DNA of 44,196 nt. Source: Bacteroides sp. Lineage in GTDB: Bacteria > Bacteroidota > Bacteroidia > Bacteroidales > Muribaculaceae. The stretch lies in contig JAAVCK010000018.1 in assembly GCA_014802325.1 (NCBI GenBank), positions 1 to 44,196 on the forward strand. The letters are read 5' to 3'. Shown here piece after piece: positions 8,949-17,836 of the stretch. A model generated the notes under the pieces. It was not told the DNA's origin. It was given only the letters and a program-made list of their open reading frames with translations, and did not search any database. The position numbers and the translations under genes are program-made. The first letter of the stretch is position 1; every line of letters begins with the position of its first letter.

Positions 8949-9235
8949 TTTTTGTGCAACCGCTCCGCGGTTGTGGCGTGGGGGTGTTTGTACCCCGGGT
9001 GGCGAGCACCCGGGGTTAACGTTGTGGCAGCCACTCCGTGGCTTTTTTTGACTCGCACCTGTGGGTTCCGCCGGTTGGGGCTTATGATGCATGATTTTTT
9101 GTGCAACCGCTCCGCGGTTGTGGCGTGGGGGTGTTTGTACCCCGGGTGACAAGCACCCGGGGTTAACGTTGTGGTAGCCACTCCGTGGCTTTTTATTGAC
9201 TCGCACCTGTGGGTTCGTGCTCGGTTGGGGCTTTG
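8949..9235. repeat. Palindromic repeat cluster, two full units of three hairpins
   Basis: Each unit holds three stem-loops in fixed order. Hairpin 1 is CAACCGCTCCGCGGTTG (8957-8973 and 9104-9120). Hairpin 2 has arms ACCCCGGGT and ACCCGGGGT (8992-9016 and 9139-9163). Hairpin 3 is AGCCACTCCGTGGCT followed by a T run (9029-9043 and 9176-9190). A GACTCGCACCTGTGGGTT segment ends each unit. The same unit occurs again at 12343-12596. Several frames stay open through the units but give only repeat-derived peptides, so I do not call genes here. Confidence 0.88.
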
Positions 9236-9251
9236 CCGTCTGACGTGGAGG

Positions 9252-9271
9252 GGCGCTTCCGTAGGAGCGCC
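9252..9271. other. Short GC-rich stem-loop
   Basis: GGCGCTTC pairs with GGAGCGCC around a four-base loop, using one G-T pair. No T tract follows closely on either strand. It lies between the repeat cluster and the protease terminator, and its function is unknown. Confidence 0.5.
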
Positions 9272-9302
9272 ATTACGGGGGGATGATATGTGGGTATTAT
9301 GG

Positions 9303-9341
9303 AAAAATATATGCGCCATGCGTCGGGGGACGCATGGCGCA
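9303..9341 (-). terminator. Intrinsic terminator of the M6 metalloprotease gene
   Basis: A perfect 13-base-pair stem (9312-9324 with 9329-9341, loop GGGG) is followed on the minus strand by ATATTTTT. It lies 24 bases after the stop codon of the minus-strand protease gene. Confidence 0.85.
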
Positions 9342-9364
9342 GGGATTGGGATTACGAGTGATGA

Positions 9365-12145
9365 TCAGCGGCGGATGATGACTTTGGCCACATTGCCACC
9401 TACGCGGACTATGTAGAGTCCGGCCGGGAGGGTGATGGTGCGGCGGGGACCGTGGTATACCGTCATGCCCTGGGGGGTGAAGACGGTGGCGTCGGCATCG
9501 GTGCCTGTGATGGTGATGAACTGTCCGCCTGTGATGGTTACGTCGGCGTCGGGTGTGATGGATTCAATGCCGGCTGCATTGGGATCGAGTTTGACGGTGA
9601 CGGGGGCGGATGGGAGAGAGAGTAGTGTGCCGTCGGTGGCGGTGACGGTGTAGTTGTATACGGCGTCGACATTGAGGCCGGTGACCGTGTAGGAGGTTAC
9701 GTTGCCCACGTTGAGCGCATCGATTACCTTTTCTTCGTAGCTGGAATCACCGCCGGAGATGAAGATATCGTCGATCGCGATGGGATATGAGCCTGTGGTG
9801 GCACCGGTATATTCGAGCTTGATGGCGTGGTAGCCCTTTTCGATGGGGAGGGTCACTACGCGTCCGGTGGTGGAGATGGTCACTTCGGTGATAGTCTCCC
9901 AAGCTTCAGAGGTGGTTAGCCCGTAAACGGTGACCTTATTTTCAGTCGAGGTAGCGTTAGTGCCGCGCAACCAGAATTTGAGCAGCGTGATGTCGCCTTT
10001 CTTTACGGATGTGACGATGTTCTCACCGAGCTTGTTGAGGCGGAGTGCGGGAGCTGATTCGCCGCAGTTGCTCGGTATGACATATTTGCCCGACGCGGTG
10101 GTGGTCCAGCCTTCGGGGAGCTTATTGCTATCGTAGGTAGCGTTCTCGCTGAAAACGGTAGCGGGTATTACCTCGTTAACGGTCAGGAGATATGCCGAAG
10201 CGTCATTAAATGCTTCCCACGAAGCTACGAAGGTGGATGCGGTGATCGATGTGGCGGGGAGGGCTACAACATTGCGGTCAGAGAATCCGGCTTCACCGGT
10301 GGTGAATTTCAGTTCGGCAGATTCGTCGCTGACGCAGCTGTTGCCTATGGCCATGACGGATACGTAGTAGTCAGTCTCCGGGATGAGGTCGGTGAGATCG
10401 TAGGAAGTCACCGTGCCTACGTGTACGTGATTAAGGTCAGCGCGGGTAGCACCGTCAGCAGCCACGGTGAGGAGGTAGCCCTTGGCGCCGTCGACAGCTT
10501 TCCAAGTCAGGGACGCCGAACGCGGCTGGATGTCAGATGCTTTAACATCAGTGGGGGCGGCGATGCGTGAGGTGCCGTCGTTGAACTTGAAGGTTACGAT
10601 GCCGTTGGATTCAGCTATGTCAGTAAGAGTGTGGGGGAGAGCCACACCTTCGAGCGTAGCGAATGCGGGCGAAGTCTGAGCCGAGAAAGTGGTCTTGCGG
10701 AGCGAGCCGGGCCAGGGGTCGGACGTTGCAGCAAAGGGAGTGCCGAACGAGGAGCGTTCGCCACCGGCTTCGAGCACGTCTACATGCTGTGCGGCATAGT
10801 TGTTGACAGAGTTGCTGGTCCAGTAGTTCTTATTGAAGGCGATACGCCATATGAGCATGCCGTGGTAGGGGATGAACTGATCCCAGCCGTTTTTCTGGCG
10901 GTTTTCAAAAAGGAAAAATTCATTGGGATCGTCGGTGTTGACGATGAAAGCCACGTTGGTGGAAAGATCGGGCACCATTACTTCCGAGGGATCGGAGAGT
11001 TCGATGGGGTCGATCCAGCCCATGGAGAGGCGCTCGAATGTGGAATAGGCAGGGGGAGTGCGGCCGTCGTTGAGGTAGCAGCCGTAGTCGAGCACAGACC
11101 ATTCAAGTGGAGTGTGGTAGCTTGCGCCGTTGGTGGTGTAGAGGTCGGGCAGACCCATCACGTGGCTGAACTCATGTACGGTAGTACCGATGCCGCAGGG
11201 GACATTGCTGATATTGAGTTCGTTGGAGCAAGCGTAGTGGTCAAGGAGCTTACCGTCAAGATAAACGGTCTTCATTGCACCGTTGTATATCCAGTAAGCG
11301 TGTGGCCAAACGGTGGAAGAAGAACCGCCATCGGCCTCGCCATAACCGGCGTAGATTACGAATACGTTGTCGATAAGGCCGTCGTTGTCACAGTCATACT
11401 GCGAGAAATCCACTTCGGGGTCAAGCGCGGTACATGCCTCAATAGCCATTTCCTCGGGATGAAGATCGCTACCATATAAACCGTTGCCGCCGTAGTATGA
11501 CATTTCGCGCGACAGGGTGATGGGGCGGTACACGTCAAAGCGGGGACGGAATTTATTGTTGGAGCTCTCAAGGAAGTAGTCGCGGGCCGAACCGGTGCCG
11601 TTGTCATCGCTGAAGCCTTCTTCGTTGAGCATGCGGTGGTAGTAGTCCTGAGGGTCGGGTATGGTGAACTTCACGTCCTGATACTCCACAAGCACCACAA
11701 GCACGGGCTGCTCGCCCATGGAGGGGAATGATGAGGTGAGCATGTTTTCGGGTACGCGCGCTCCTACCTTAAACATTTCGCGGCCTGAACGCGATGTGCT
11801 TGCGCGATTGACCATATCAGTGGCCGATACCGACGACAGGAAAGAGCGTGCGTCGGCCGAGAGGGAAGCTTCGGGGGCTGCCATAAACTGAGTGGCGACG
11901 ATGGCGCCGGATGCGTCGAGGGTGGCGAAGCGGTATGCGCCGTCTTCGCCCTGAGTCACGAGGCGCTGATTGTCGGTAAGTGTGTAGTGGAAACGCTCAT
12001 CGCCGAATGTGCGGACGGTGATTTCTGTGCCGTCGGGTTGGGTGACAGTGCGCCATTCGGGCTTGGCCGGTACAGCTCCGGCTATAGCGGCGGCTGCAAG
12101 AAACGAACCTGCAAGAATATACTTTTTGAAAGTGGTTAAAGACAT
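9365..12145 (-). CDS. M6-family (immune inhibitor A-like) secreted metalloprotease with C-terminal sorting domain
   Basis: A 926-residue secreted protease. A Sec signal peptide (about 1-25) precedes a propeptide (about 26-130) and an M6 catalytic domain (about 140-450). The zinc site reads HEFSHVMGLPD, with His324, Glu325, His328 and Asp334 fitting the HExxHxxGxxD pattern. Two fibronectin type III-like regions follow (about 515-610 and 620 onward), the second interrupted by a jelly-roll-like insert. The last 70 residues (VFTPQGMTVY, then LPAGLYIVRVGG, ending VIIRR) resemble a type IX secretion C-terminal sorting domain, implying surface display or release. The gene stands alone with its own promoter and terminator and has a composite repeat island on each side. 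It probably degrades host or dietary protein; the substrate is unknown. Confidence 0.9.
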   Translation of the reverse strand: MSLTTFKKYILAGSFLAAAAIAGAVPAKPEWRTVTQPDGTEITVRTFGDERFHYTLTDNQRLVTQGEDGAYRFATLDASGAIVATQFMAAPEASLSADARSFLSSVSATDMVNRASTSRSGREMFKVGARVPENMLTSSFPSMGEQPVLVVLVEYQDVKFTIPDPQDYYHRMLNEEGFSDDNGTGSARDYFLESSNNKFRPRFDVYRPITLSREMSYYGGNGLYGSDLHPEEMAIEACTALDPEVDFSQYDCDNDGLIDNVFVIYAGYGEADGGSSSTVWPHAYWIYNGAMKTVYLDGKLLDHYACSNELNISNVPCGIGTTVHEFSHVMGLPDLYTTNGASYHTPLEWSVLDYGCYLNDGRTPPAYSTFERLSMGWIDPIELSDPSEVMVPDLSTNVAFIVNTDDPNEFFLFENRQKNGWDQFIPYHGMLIWRIAFNKNYWTSNSVNNYAAQHVDVLEAGGERSSFGTPFAATSDPWPGSLRKTTFSAQTSPAFATLEGVALPHTLTDIAESNGIVTFKFNDGTSRIAAPTDVKASDIQPRSASLTWKAVDGAKGYLLTVAADGATRADLNHVHVGTVTSYDLTDLIPETDYYVSVMAIGNSCVSDESAELKFTTGEAGFSDRNVVALPATSITASTFVASWEAFNDASAYLLTVNEVIPATVFSENATYDSNKLPEGWTTTASGKYVIPSNCGESAPALRLNKLGENIVTSVKKGDITLLKFWLRGTNATSTENKVTVYGLTTSEAWETITEVTISTTGRVVTLPIEKGYHAIKLEYTGATTGSYPIAIDDIFISGGDSSYEEKVIDALNVGNVTSYTVTGLNVDAVYNYTVTATDGTLLSLPSAPVTVKLDPNAAGIESITPDADVTITGGQFITITGTDADATVFTPQGMTVYHGPRRTITLPAGLYIVRVGGNVAKVIIRR

Positions 12146-12213
12146 ATCGGGTTAAATATTTACTTAATCTGTTTCAAATTTGGCGTAAAATAGCCTTTTT
12201 GCTTTACAATATG

Positions 12214-12221
12214 CAAAGTTA
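12214..12221 (-). promoter_or_regulatory. Promoter -7 element of the M6 protease gene
   Basis: The minus strand reads TAACTTTG, matching TAnnTTTG, 68 bases above the ATG at 12145. No clear TTTG is visible at the expected upstream distance. The A/T-rich leader shows no strong stem-loop. Confidence 0.5.
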
Positions 12222-12280
12222 GATAAATTTTCAATAGAAATTGGCGATGGCAAGTATTTTTCACCCGAATTAACTTTTAT

Positions 12281-12342
12281 TGATTCCCTTTTATGATTTA
12301 TGATTCCTTTTTGATTTATGATTCATGATGCATGATTCATGA
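12281..12342. repeat. ATTCATGATT low-complexity tract, second island
   Basis: It has the same GATTCATGATTC/CCTTTTT wording as 8866-8948. Here too it lies between the promoter of a minus-strand gene and a hairpin cluster, so the two islands have the same internal order. Confidence 0.85.
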
Positions 12343-12596
12343 TTTTTTGTGCAACCGCTCCGCGGTTGTGTTGTGGAGGGTGTTTGTACCCCGGGTGGCG
12401 AGCACCCGGGGTTAACCAAGTTGCAGCCACTCCGTGGCTTTTTTTGTGCATAAGCACCTGGGGTTAACATTGTGGTAGCCACTCCGTGGCTTTTTTGAGA
12501 CATACCTGTAGGTGTTCATAAGCACCCGGGGTTAACCAAGTAGCAGCCACTCCGTGGCTTTTTTTCGATGCGCACCCGTGGGTGCGTCGGGTGTGG
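12343..12596. repeat. Palindromic repeat cluster, one full and two partial units
   Basis: One full three-hairpin unit is present: hairpin 1 at 12352-12368, hairpin 2 at 12388-12412 and hairpin 3 at 12425-12439. Two truncated units follow, keeping the GCACC(T/C)GGGGTTAAC half of hairpin 2 and hairpin 3 (12477-12491 and 12545-12559). Every hairpin 3 ends in a run of six or more T on the plus strand. The unit is near-identical to those at 8949-9235. It separates the protease and GH43 genes. Confidence 0.88.
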
Positions 12597-12661
12597 AACT
12601 GCGGCAATGAAATTACATTTTTGCTCGGGGGGATGCTTCAGGGAGGGTCGGGCATTTTGGG

Positions 12662-14344
12662 TCAAAGGGGGAGGGATGTGGCATAGAGGCCGACGGTGGT
12701 GCCTGTGAAGCCTCCGCGTTGGGTGGCGATATGTTCGGCCGGGACGTCAGCGGCCAGGAGTTGCCAGTCGGCTGAGGGGAGGCGGTAGTAGAAGTCGTAG
12801 ACGGTGCCTCTGGATTCAATTTTGAGTTCTACGGCAGAGTGACGCTCAGGGAGGGCGGCCGATGCGATGAGATCGTTATGCCCCGGTTTGCCTAACCGAT
12901 AGAGTGATACGCGACCTTTCTGCAAGGCGAGATAGTATTGGCGTGTCTCATTTTTGACCATCAGCAGACCTGCCGATTCGTCGGCGGAGGGATTGAAATC
13001 GACTTCAGTTTCGGCAGTGAAGCGGTGGTGCTGGATGCGGCGACCAAGATAAGCCGGTGTTACACGGGAGCGAGCATCGACGGGAGCGCACAGGAGGCGG
13101 AGTCCGTCGCCGGTGGCGGCATAGGGTTTCACGTCTCCCCAGAGTCCGATCCATTCGGGTGAAAGCTCCGACGCTGAGAAGTCGTCGCGCCAGGTGAAGT
13201 TACCACCCTGACCGGGATGCTGGGGTGCATCGAGTCCGGGGATGTTGCGGCGAAGCGACACGGTATCGAGACACTGGGTGATATATGGGAAACCGTCGGC
13301 ACTCCATTTTACGGGCATAAGGTAAGTTTCGCGGCCGAGGTGATCCTCACCGTCGTTCCATGGGCGGCAGCCGAGAAATACGGCAAACCATTCGCCGTCG
13401 GGCCGCTGCACGAGGTCAGCATGACCAGTCGAGGTCACGGGACGGCGACGGTTGGTCTTAAGCAAACGCTGGGTCAGCATAGGGTTGCGGCTCCAGCGAC
13501 GGAAAGGGCCGAAAACCGAGTCGGCACGATAGCACACCTCGGAGTGTACCCAGTTGGTGCCCCCTTCGGCAGCGATCATATAGTACGAGCCGTCTTTTTT
13601 GAAGATATGCGGGCCTTCGTTGCGCTCAAGTCGCTCTTCAGGACCTACGCCCTCTTCACGGAAATGGCGCGGCTCACCTACGGGGCGCTGCGAGGCGGTG
13701 TCGAATTCCACTATCGAGAGCGCACGGTAGTTGCTCCACTTCACCGGGTTATGCTCGTCGCTCTTGTAGATAATGTAGGTCTTGCCGTCGTCGTCGAAGA
13801 AAAACGACGGGTCGATACCTTCGATACCGTCGAGAATCACGGGATCGCTCCAAGGCCCGAGCGGATGGGGAGCGGTGACGTAGAAATTGACCGAGCCGCC
13901 GTCTTTACCGTTCATTACGCAGGTAGTGATCATGTAGTAGGTGCTGTCGACGGGATTGTATTTCAGGTCAGGGGCATATATTCCGCCCTTGTCGAGCGAC
14001 AGACCTTCGAGCCAAGGTAGCTGGGTATGGCGCGAGAGCACGTTTCCGACATGCTTCCATGAAACGAGGTCGGATGAATGGTATAAGGGCACGCCCGGGA
14101 AGTATCCGAACGTGGATGTTACGAGCCAGTAATCGTCGCCGGTGCGGCATATCGAGGGGTCGGAGGCCCATCCACTTATTACGGGGTTGAAGTAATCGCC
14201 GGGGGCAGTGAGCGGATTGTCGTTGTAGTATTCGTCGTTGCCCTGATAGGCGAAGTAACTGAACTTTGCGGAATTATCGGCCGCCTCGGCTGCGAAGACC
14301 GAGAGAATCGATGACAATAACGCGCTGAAAATGATATTTTTCAT
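12662..14344 (-). CDS. Glycoside hydrolase family 43 protein with C-terminal beta-sandwich
   Basis: A 560-residue secreted enzyme with a Sec signal peptide (about 1-22) and a five-bladed propeller of family GH43. The expected residues are visible: general base Asp62 in WASDPSI, a further conserved Asp125 in YAPDLKYN, the pKa-modulating Asp178 in GIDPSFF, and general acid Glu243 in RNEGPHI. Residues from about 370 form a beta-sandwich of the kind found at the C-terminus of GH43 xylosidases and arabinofuranosidases (FTWRDDF, then ETEVDF, ending VGLYAT). It likely removes xylose or arabinose from plant polysaccharide side chains. It follows pdxB by 57 bases with no visible promoter, and no SusC/D pair is adjacent, so substrate context is lacking. 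Confidence 0.9.
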   Translation of the reverse strand: MKNIIFSALLSSILSVFAAEAADNSAKFSYFAYQGNDEYYNDNPLTAPGDYFNPVISGWASDPSICRTGDDYWLVTSTFGYFPGVPLYHSSDLVSWKHVGNVLSRHTQLPWLEGLSLDKGGIYAPDLKYNPVDSTYYMITTCVMNGKDGGSVNFYVTAPHPLGPWSDPVILDGIEGIDPSFFFDDDGKTYIIYKSDEHNPVKWSNYRALSIVEFDTASQRPVGEPRHFREEGVGPEERLERNEGPHIFKKDGSYYMIAAEGGTNWVHSEVCYRADSVFGPFRRWSRNPMLTQRLLKTNRRRPVTSTGHADLVQRPDGEWFAVFLGCRPWNDGEDHLGRETYLMPVKWSADGFPYITQCLDTVSLRRNIPGLDAPQHPGQGGNFTWRDDFSASELSPEWIGLWGDVKPYAATGDGLRLLCAPVDARSRVTPAYLGRRIQHHRFTAETEVDFNPSADESAGLLMVKNETRQYYLALQKGRVSLYRLGKPGHNDLIASAALPERHSAVELKIESRGTVYDFYYRLPSADWQLLAADVPAEHIATQRGGFTGTTVGLYATSLPL

Positions 14345-14401
14345 GGCAGATGTCAGGTGTTAGCGGGATATGAATTAATAATGAAACAGCAGAGAGCCGA
14401 T

Positions 14402-15409
14402 TTACTTCGGCTCGGGGCGGAGGAGGTAGTGGTTGCGGAGGGATTCAAATGCTGCGGGGGTGGAGCGGAGGGCTTTGTCGTCGTCGAGGATATGGTAGGT
14501 GGAGAGGATGGCGTCGGCGGTGACGGATGTCGGGGGTGCGGGCGGGATGTCAACGGGCAATGGGTTGACGCTGACACCGAAGTGGCGGCTGAAGGCGTCG
14601 ACAGCCATAGCTGTGGCGCGGATTTTACCTTCGCGTGAGTAGCCCGCTATGTGGGGTGTGGCGATAAATGTGGCGGCGAGCAGCCCGGGATCGATGTCAG
14701 GTTCGCCTTCCCAACAGTCGATGACAATCGGTCCGACCGTACCGGCCCGATGTGCGGCAAGAAGATCGGCAGTGCCGGTGACGGGTCCACGCGCGGCATT
14801 GATAATCATGGGCTTTCGGCGCAGGGAGGCAAGGAATTCGGGCGAAGCGAGGTGATGTGTCGGATGCACGCCGGTGAGTGTGAGCGGCGTGTGAAAGGTG
14901 ATTACGTCGGCCGACTCGGCTATCTCTTCCATCGACGCCCAGGGACCCGGGTGGCCGGCTTCGGCACGCGGCGGGTCGCAGCGAAGCACGTTCATGCCTA
15001 ACGAACGTACCCAATGCTCGACGATGCTGCCGACATTGCCCACGCCTATAATACCGACTGTAAGTCCGTGCACTCCTTCGGGGTGAGCGGCAAGTATGGC
15101 GGCCATGACATATTGAGCCACGGCGGGGGCATTGCATCCGGGAGCATTGGCTACGGTGATGCCGCGCGAGGCGCAGTAAGGCAGGTCGATATGGTCAGTG
15201 CCGATGGTGGCTGTGGCTATAAAGCGACATTGACTGCCGTCAAGCAGCGCTGAGTCGCATCGGGTGCGGGTGCGGGTGATGAGAGCGTCGGCCGACCGCA
15301 TGACCTCGGGAGTGATTTGCTCGGCCGGCAGATAGCTTACGTGGCCGGCGGGAGTGAGCACGTCCTCGATGTAAGGTATCCGATCCTCGACTATAATATT
15401 AAGGGACAT
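14402..15409 (-). CDS. pdxB: Erythronate-4-phosphate dehydrogenase
   Basis: A 335-residue NAD-dependent enzyme of the DXP-dependent pyridoxal phosphate route, oxidising 4-phosphoerythronate. It has the D-2-hydroxyacid dehydrogenase fold. ATIGTDHID near residue 67 and NAPGCNAPAVAQYV near 88 are typical of PdxB. The nucleotide-binding loop GVGNVG is at 122-127. The catalytic set is Arg207 (NAARG), Glu236 (WEGEP) and His253 (TPHIAG). It is shorter than the E. coli protein (378), mainly in the C-terminal domain. Its start overlaps the end of the membrane-protein gene by 19 bases. Confidence 0.93.
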   Translation of the reverse strand: MSLNIIVEDRIPYIEDVLTPAGHVSYLPAEQITPEVMRSADALITRTRTRCDSALLDGSQCRFIATATIGTDHIDLPYCASRGITVANAPGCNAPAVAQYVMAAILAAHPEGVHGLTVGIIGVGNVGSIVEHWVRSLGMNVLRCDPPRAEAGHPGPWASMEEIAESADVITFHTPLTLTGVHPTHHLASPEFLASLRRKPMIINAARGPVTGTADLLAAHRAGTVGPIVIDCWEGEPDIDPGLLAATFIATPHIAGYSREGKIRATAMAVDAFSRHFGVSVNPLPVDIPPAPPTSVTADAILSTYHILDDDKALRSTPAAFESLRNHYLLRPEPK

Positions 15410-16371
15410 ACGTAGATAGCTGTGTAGGCGATGATGAGAATAGTCACCGATATGTAGCTTGAGCGGTGGCGGTTGAGCCGGAAGAAGTGGGCTATCTGAA
15501 AAGCCACGAAACAGTTGAGAGCGGTGAGGTAGAAGAATAGATTTTCAAAGTCGGCTATGATGAAAATTCCGGAGGCGACAGCCATGAGAGTGAGCAGGCC
15601 GTTGAGGGCACGCGCCCGGGCATTGAGAGTGAGGACCTTGATCAGCACCATAAATCCCATCACGAAACCGGCCAGGAGCGTAAGGACAACGGACGCTACG
15701 GCAGGCCACAGCGAGGGATGGCGGAAGTATACGAACGGCGACTCACGCCATACGGATATGTGGAAATTGAACGATACGTCGAATATGGCCCATGCTATCC
15801 ACGCGGGTGTGAGCAGTCCGATAATAAGCGCGGCCAGCGAGCGGCTGCTGAAAATGCGCATCTGCGTGAGACCGAGTATGAGTACCGGCAGGTAGAGTAT
15901 GGTGGCACGGTGGAGCAGCACGGCAGAGCCGAGAATCACCCCGGTGAGGAATACCTTCCGACGGTCGCGGGGTCGATTGTAGAGCAGATAATACAGCGCG
16001 AGCGACACGAGGAGCACCATGGCCAGAAGCGTTGACATGACGGTCTCGGTGGGCGGCGCGGGGGCTGCGCCACACATGAGCATAAAGAAACCTGCGTAGA
16101 CTATACGGGTGGTGCGGAGGAGATTGTAGCGGCGGTTGATGTGAAACATCATGGCCGTGACAGCCAGCAGCATCAGGGCGGTGGCCCAGGAAGGGACGCT
16201 GAGGGAGAACGGAAATTCGATAAGAGCGCTGCTGGTGCCGGCGTCGGGGAGCACGGGGATGAGTCCGAGCATCGGTGCGGCAAGAGTCATGACCAGACCT
16301 GCGACGATAAGCAGCAGGCTGGCCGGACGGGAGCGGAGAAAAGTGGCGAATTTCTGTTCGGCGACGTGCAT
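15391..16371 (-). CDS. Polytopic membrane protein, DUF6427-like
   Basis: A 326-residue integral membrane protein with about nine to ten hydrophobic helices and almost no soluble domain. Its position between purD and pdxB and its general look recall the Bacteroidales family DUF6427; I assign that from memory of the family and not from a search. It may belong to the broader group of glycosyltransferase-like or O-antigen-like polytopic proteins, but no catalytic motif is evident. It starts 17 bases after purD ends and overlaps pdxB by 19 bases, so it is part of the same operon. Confidence 0.7.
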   Translation of the reverse strand: MHVAEQKFATFLRSRPASLLLIVAGLVMTLAAPMLGLIPVLPDAGTSSALIEFPFSLSVPSWATALMLLAVTAMMFHINRRYNLLRTTRIVYAGFFMLMCGAAPAPPTETVMSTLLAMVLLVSLALYYLLYNRPRDRRKVFLTGVILGSAVLLHRATILYLPVLILGLTQMRIFSSRSLAALIIGLLTPAWIAWAIFDVSFNFHISVWRESPFVYFRHPSLWPAVASVVLTLLAGFVMGFMVLIKVLTLNARARALNGLLTLMAVASGIFIIADFENLFFYLTALNCFVAFQIAHFFRLNRHRSSYISVTILIIAYTAIYVCPLIL

Positions 16372-16388
16372 CGCGGTGAGGGATGAGA

Positions 16389-17786
16389 TCAGTTGAGGTT
16401 TCGTTCACTCTCGATGCGCATGAGGTCGGCACCGATGTCGCGGCGGAAATATTTGCCTTCAAAGCATACGGCACGTGCGGCTGCAAAGCTGCGGTCGAGC
16501 GCTTCGGTGAGTGTCTTTCCGGTAGCGGAGCATGCTATGACACGTCCGCCTGAAGTGACGAGCACATCGTCGGCATTGCGACCGGTGCCGGCGTGAAACA
16601 GAATGGTCTCTTCGGGCATATCGGCGGGAATTGTGATGGGCAGGCCCTTGGGATAACTGCCGGGATAGCCGCCTGATACGACCATGACGGTGGTGGCATA
16701 GCCGGGACGGTGAACGAGCGGCAGCGAGCCGAGCGAACCGGTAGCGGCGGCGTGCATGAGCTGAAGAAGGTCGCTCTCGATGCGGAGCATAACTACTTCG
16801 GTCTCGGGGTCGCCCATACGCACGTTGTATTCGATGACCATAGGCTTACCGGCAACGTCGATGAGGCCGAGGAATATGAATCCGCGATATGTGATGCCTT
16901 CGTCGATAAGGCCTTTGACGGTGGGTATCACGATATCCTGCTCGACCTGATGCATAAATTCATCGTCGGCAAACGCTACGGGGCTGACGGCACCCATACC
17001 TCCGGTGTTGAGCCCGGTGTCGCCTTCGCCTATGCGCTTATAGTCTTTAGCCACGGGGAGAATGCGGTAGCCGCCGTTGCCGTCGGTGAGCACGAAGACC
17101 GAGCACTCTATACCGCTCAGGAATTCCTCGATCACTACGGTGGCCGATGAAGCGCCAAACATGCCTCCGAGCATCTCGCGGAGCGACTGCTTGGCTTCAT
17201 CGAGATCATTGATTATGAGCACTCCCTTGCCGGCTGCCAAGCCGTCGGCTTTAAGCACGTAGGGGGCTGAGAGCTCTTCGAGGAATCGACATCCGTCTTC
17301 TACAGTCTCGGCTGTGAATGAGCGGAACCGGGCTGTGGGGATGTTGTGACGGGTCATGAACTGCTTGGCAAAGTCCTTACTGCCTTCGAGTGCGGCTCCG
17401 GCTTTGGAGGGGCCTACGACGGGGAGCGAGGGACGGTGCTCGTGAAAGTAATCCCATATTCCTGCCACGAGAGGGTCTTCGTTGCCTACCACGATGAGAC
17501 CTATGTCGTGTTTCTCAGTCCAGGCGTCGATTGCGGGGAAGTCGAGGGGCGAGAGCGATACATTTTCTCCGAAGGCGGCTGTGCCACCATTGCCGGGAGC
17601 TATGAAAAGGCGGGCACAGAGCGGACTGCTGCTGATTTTCCATGCGAGAGCGGCTTCGCGGCCACCCGAGCCGAGCAGGAGCACGTTGATTTTACGGGGA
17701 GCCTGAGTGTCGGCGGGAGCGAATGGATTGTCGCCGGGAGTCTCGCTTACGAATCCGGCAGGGTTTACTTTATACTGGAGTGCCAT
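16389..17786 (-). CDS. purD: Phosphoribosylamine-glycine ligase (GAR synthetase)
   Basis: A 465-residue ATP-grasp enzyme catalysing the second step of purine synthesis, joining glycine to phosphoribosylamine. LLLGSGGREAALAWKI (about 36-51) is the N-terminal signature. SKDFAKQFM, then VLKADGLAAGKGVLI, then LNTGGMGAVSP are the ATP-grasp and substrate blocks, and EYNVRMGDPE near residue 318 is the conserved metal site. The frame opens with about 33 residues before the usual N-terminus (MALQYKVNPAG...). No other ATG is available before the signature, but a GTG at the Val of INVLLLG would give a family-length protein of about 430, so the start is uncertain. It is transcribed from the THUMP methyltransferase promoter, 50 bases downstream of that gene. 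Confidence 0.93.
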   Translation of the reverse strand: MALQYKVNPAGFVSETPGDNPFAPADTQAPRKINVLLLGSGGREAALAWKISSSPLCARLFIAPGNGGTAAFGENVSLSPLDFPAIDAWTEKHDIGLIVVGNEDPLVAGIWDYFHEHRPSLPVVGPSKAGAALEGSKDFAKQFMTRHNIPTARFRSFTAETVEDGCRFLEELSAPYVLKADGLAAGKGVLIINDLDEAKQSLREMLGGMFGASSATVVIEEFLSGIECSVFVLTDGNGGYRILPVAKDYKRIGEGDTGLNTGGMGAVSPVAFADDEFMHQVEQDIVIPTVKGLIDEGITYRGFIFLGLIDVAGKPMVIEYNVRMGDPETEVVMLRIESDLLQLMHAAATGSLGSLPLVHRPGYATTVMVVSGGYPGSYPKGLPITIPADMPEETILFHAGTGRNADDVLVTSGGRVIACSATGKTLTEALDRSFAAARAVCFEGKYFRRDIGADLMRIESERNLN

Positions 17787-17836
17787 GACGATGGGAGGGA
17801 ATTAATTTTGAATTTAGAATTTCGAATCGTGAATCA

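Noticed and set aside
8949-9235. CRISPR-like regular repeats
   Set aside because: Units are long, internally palindromic in three places and not separated by unique spacers of constant length; no cas genes are near.
8927-9319. Several overlapping open frames (up to 130 codons) through the left hairpin cluster
   Set aside because: The peptides are direct translations of the repeat units and recur in the right island. They lack start signals, and more than one frame is open on both strands.
12291-12503. Open frame of 70 codons in the right repeat island
   Set aside because: Same repeat-derived peptide as in the left island; no independent evidence for a gene.
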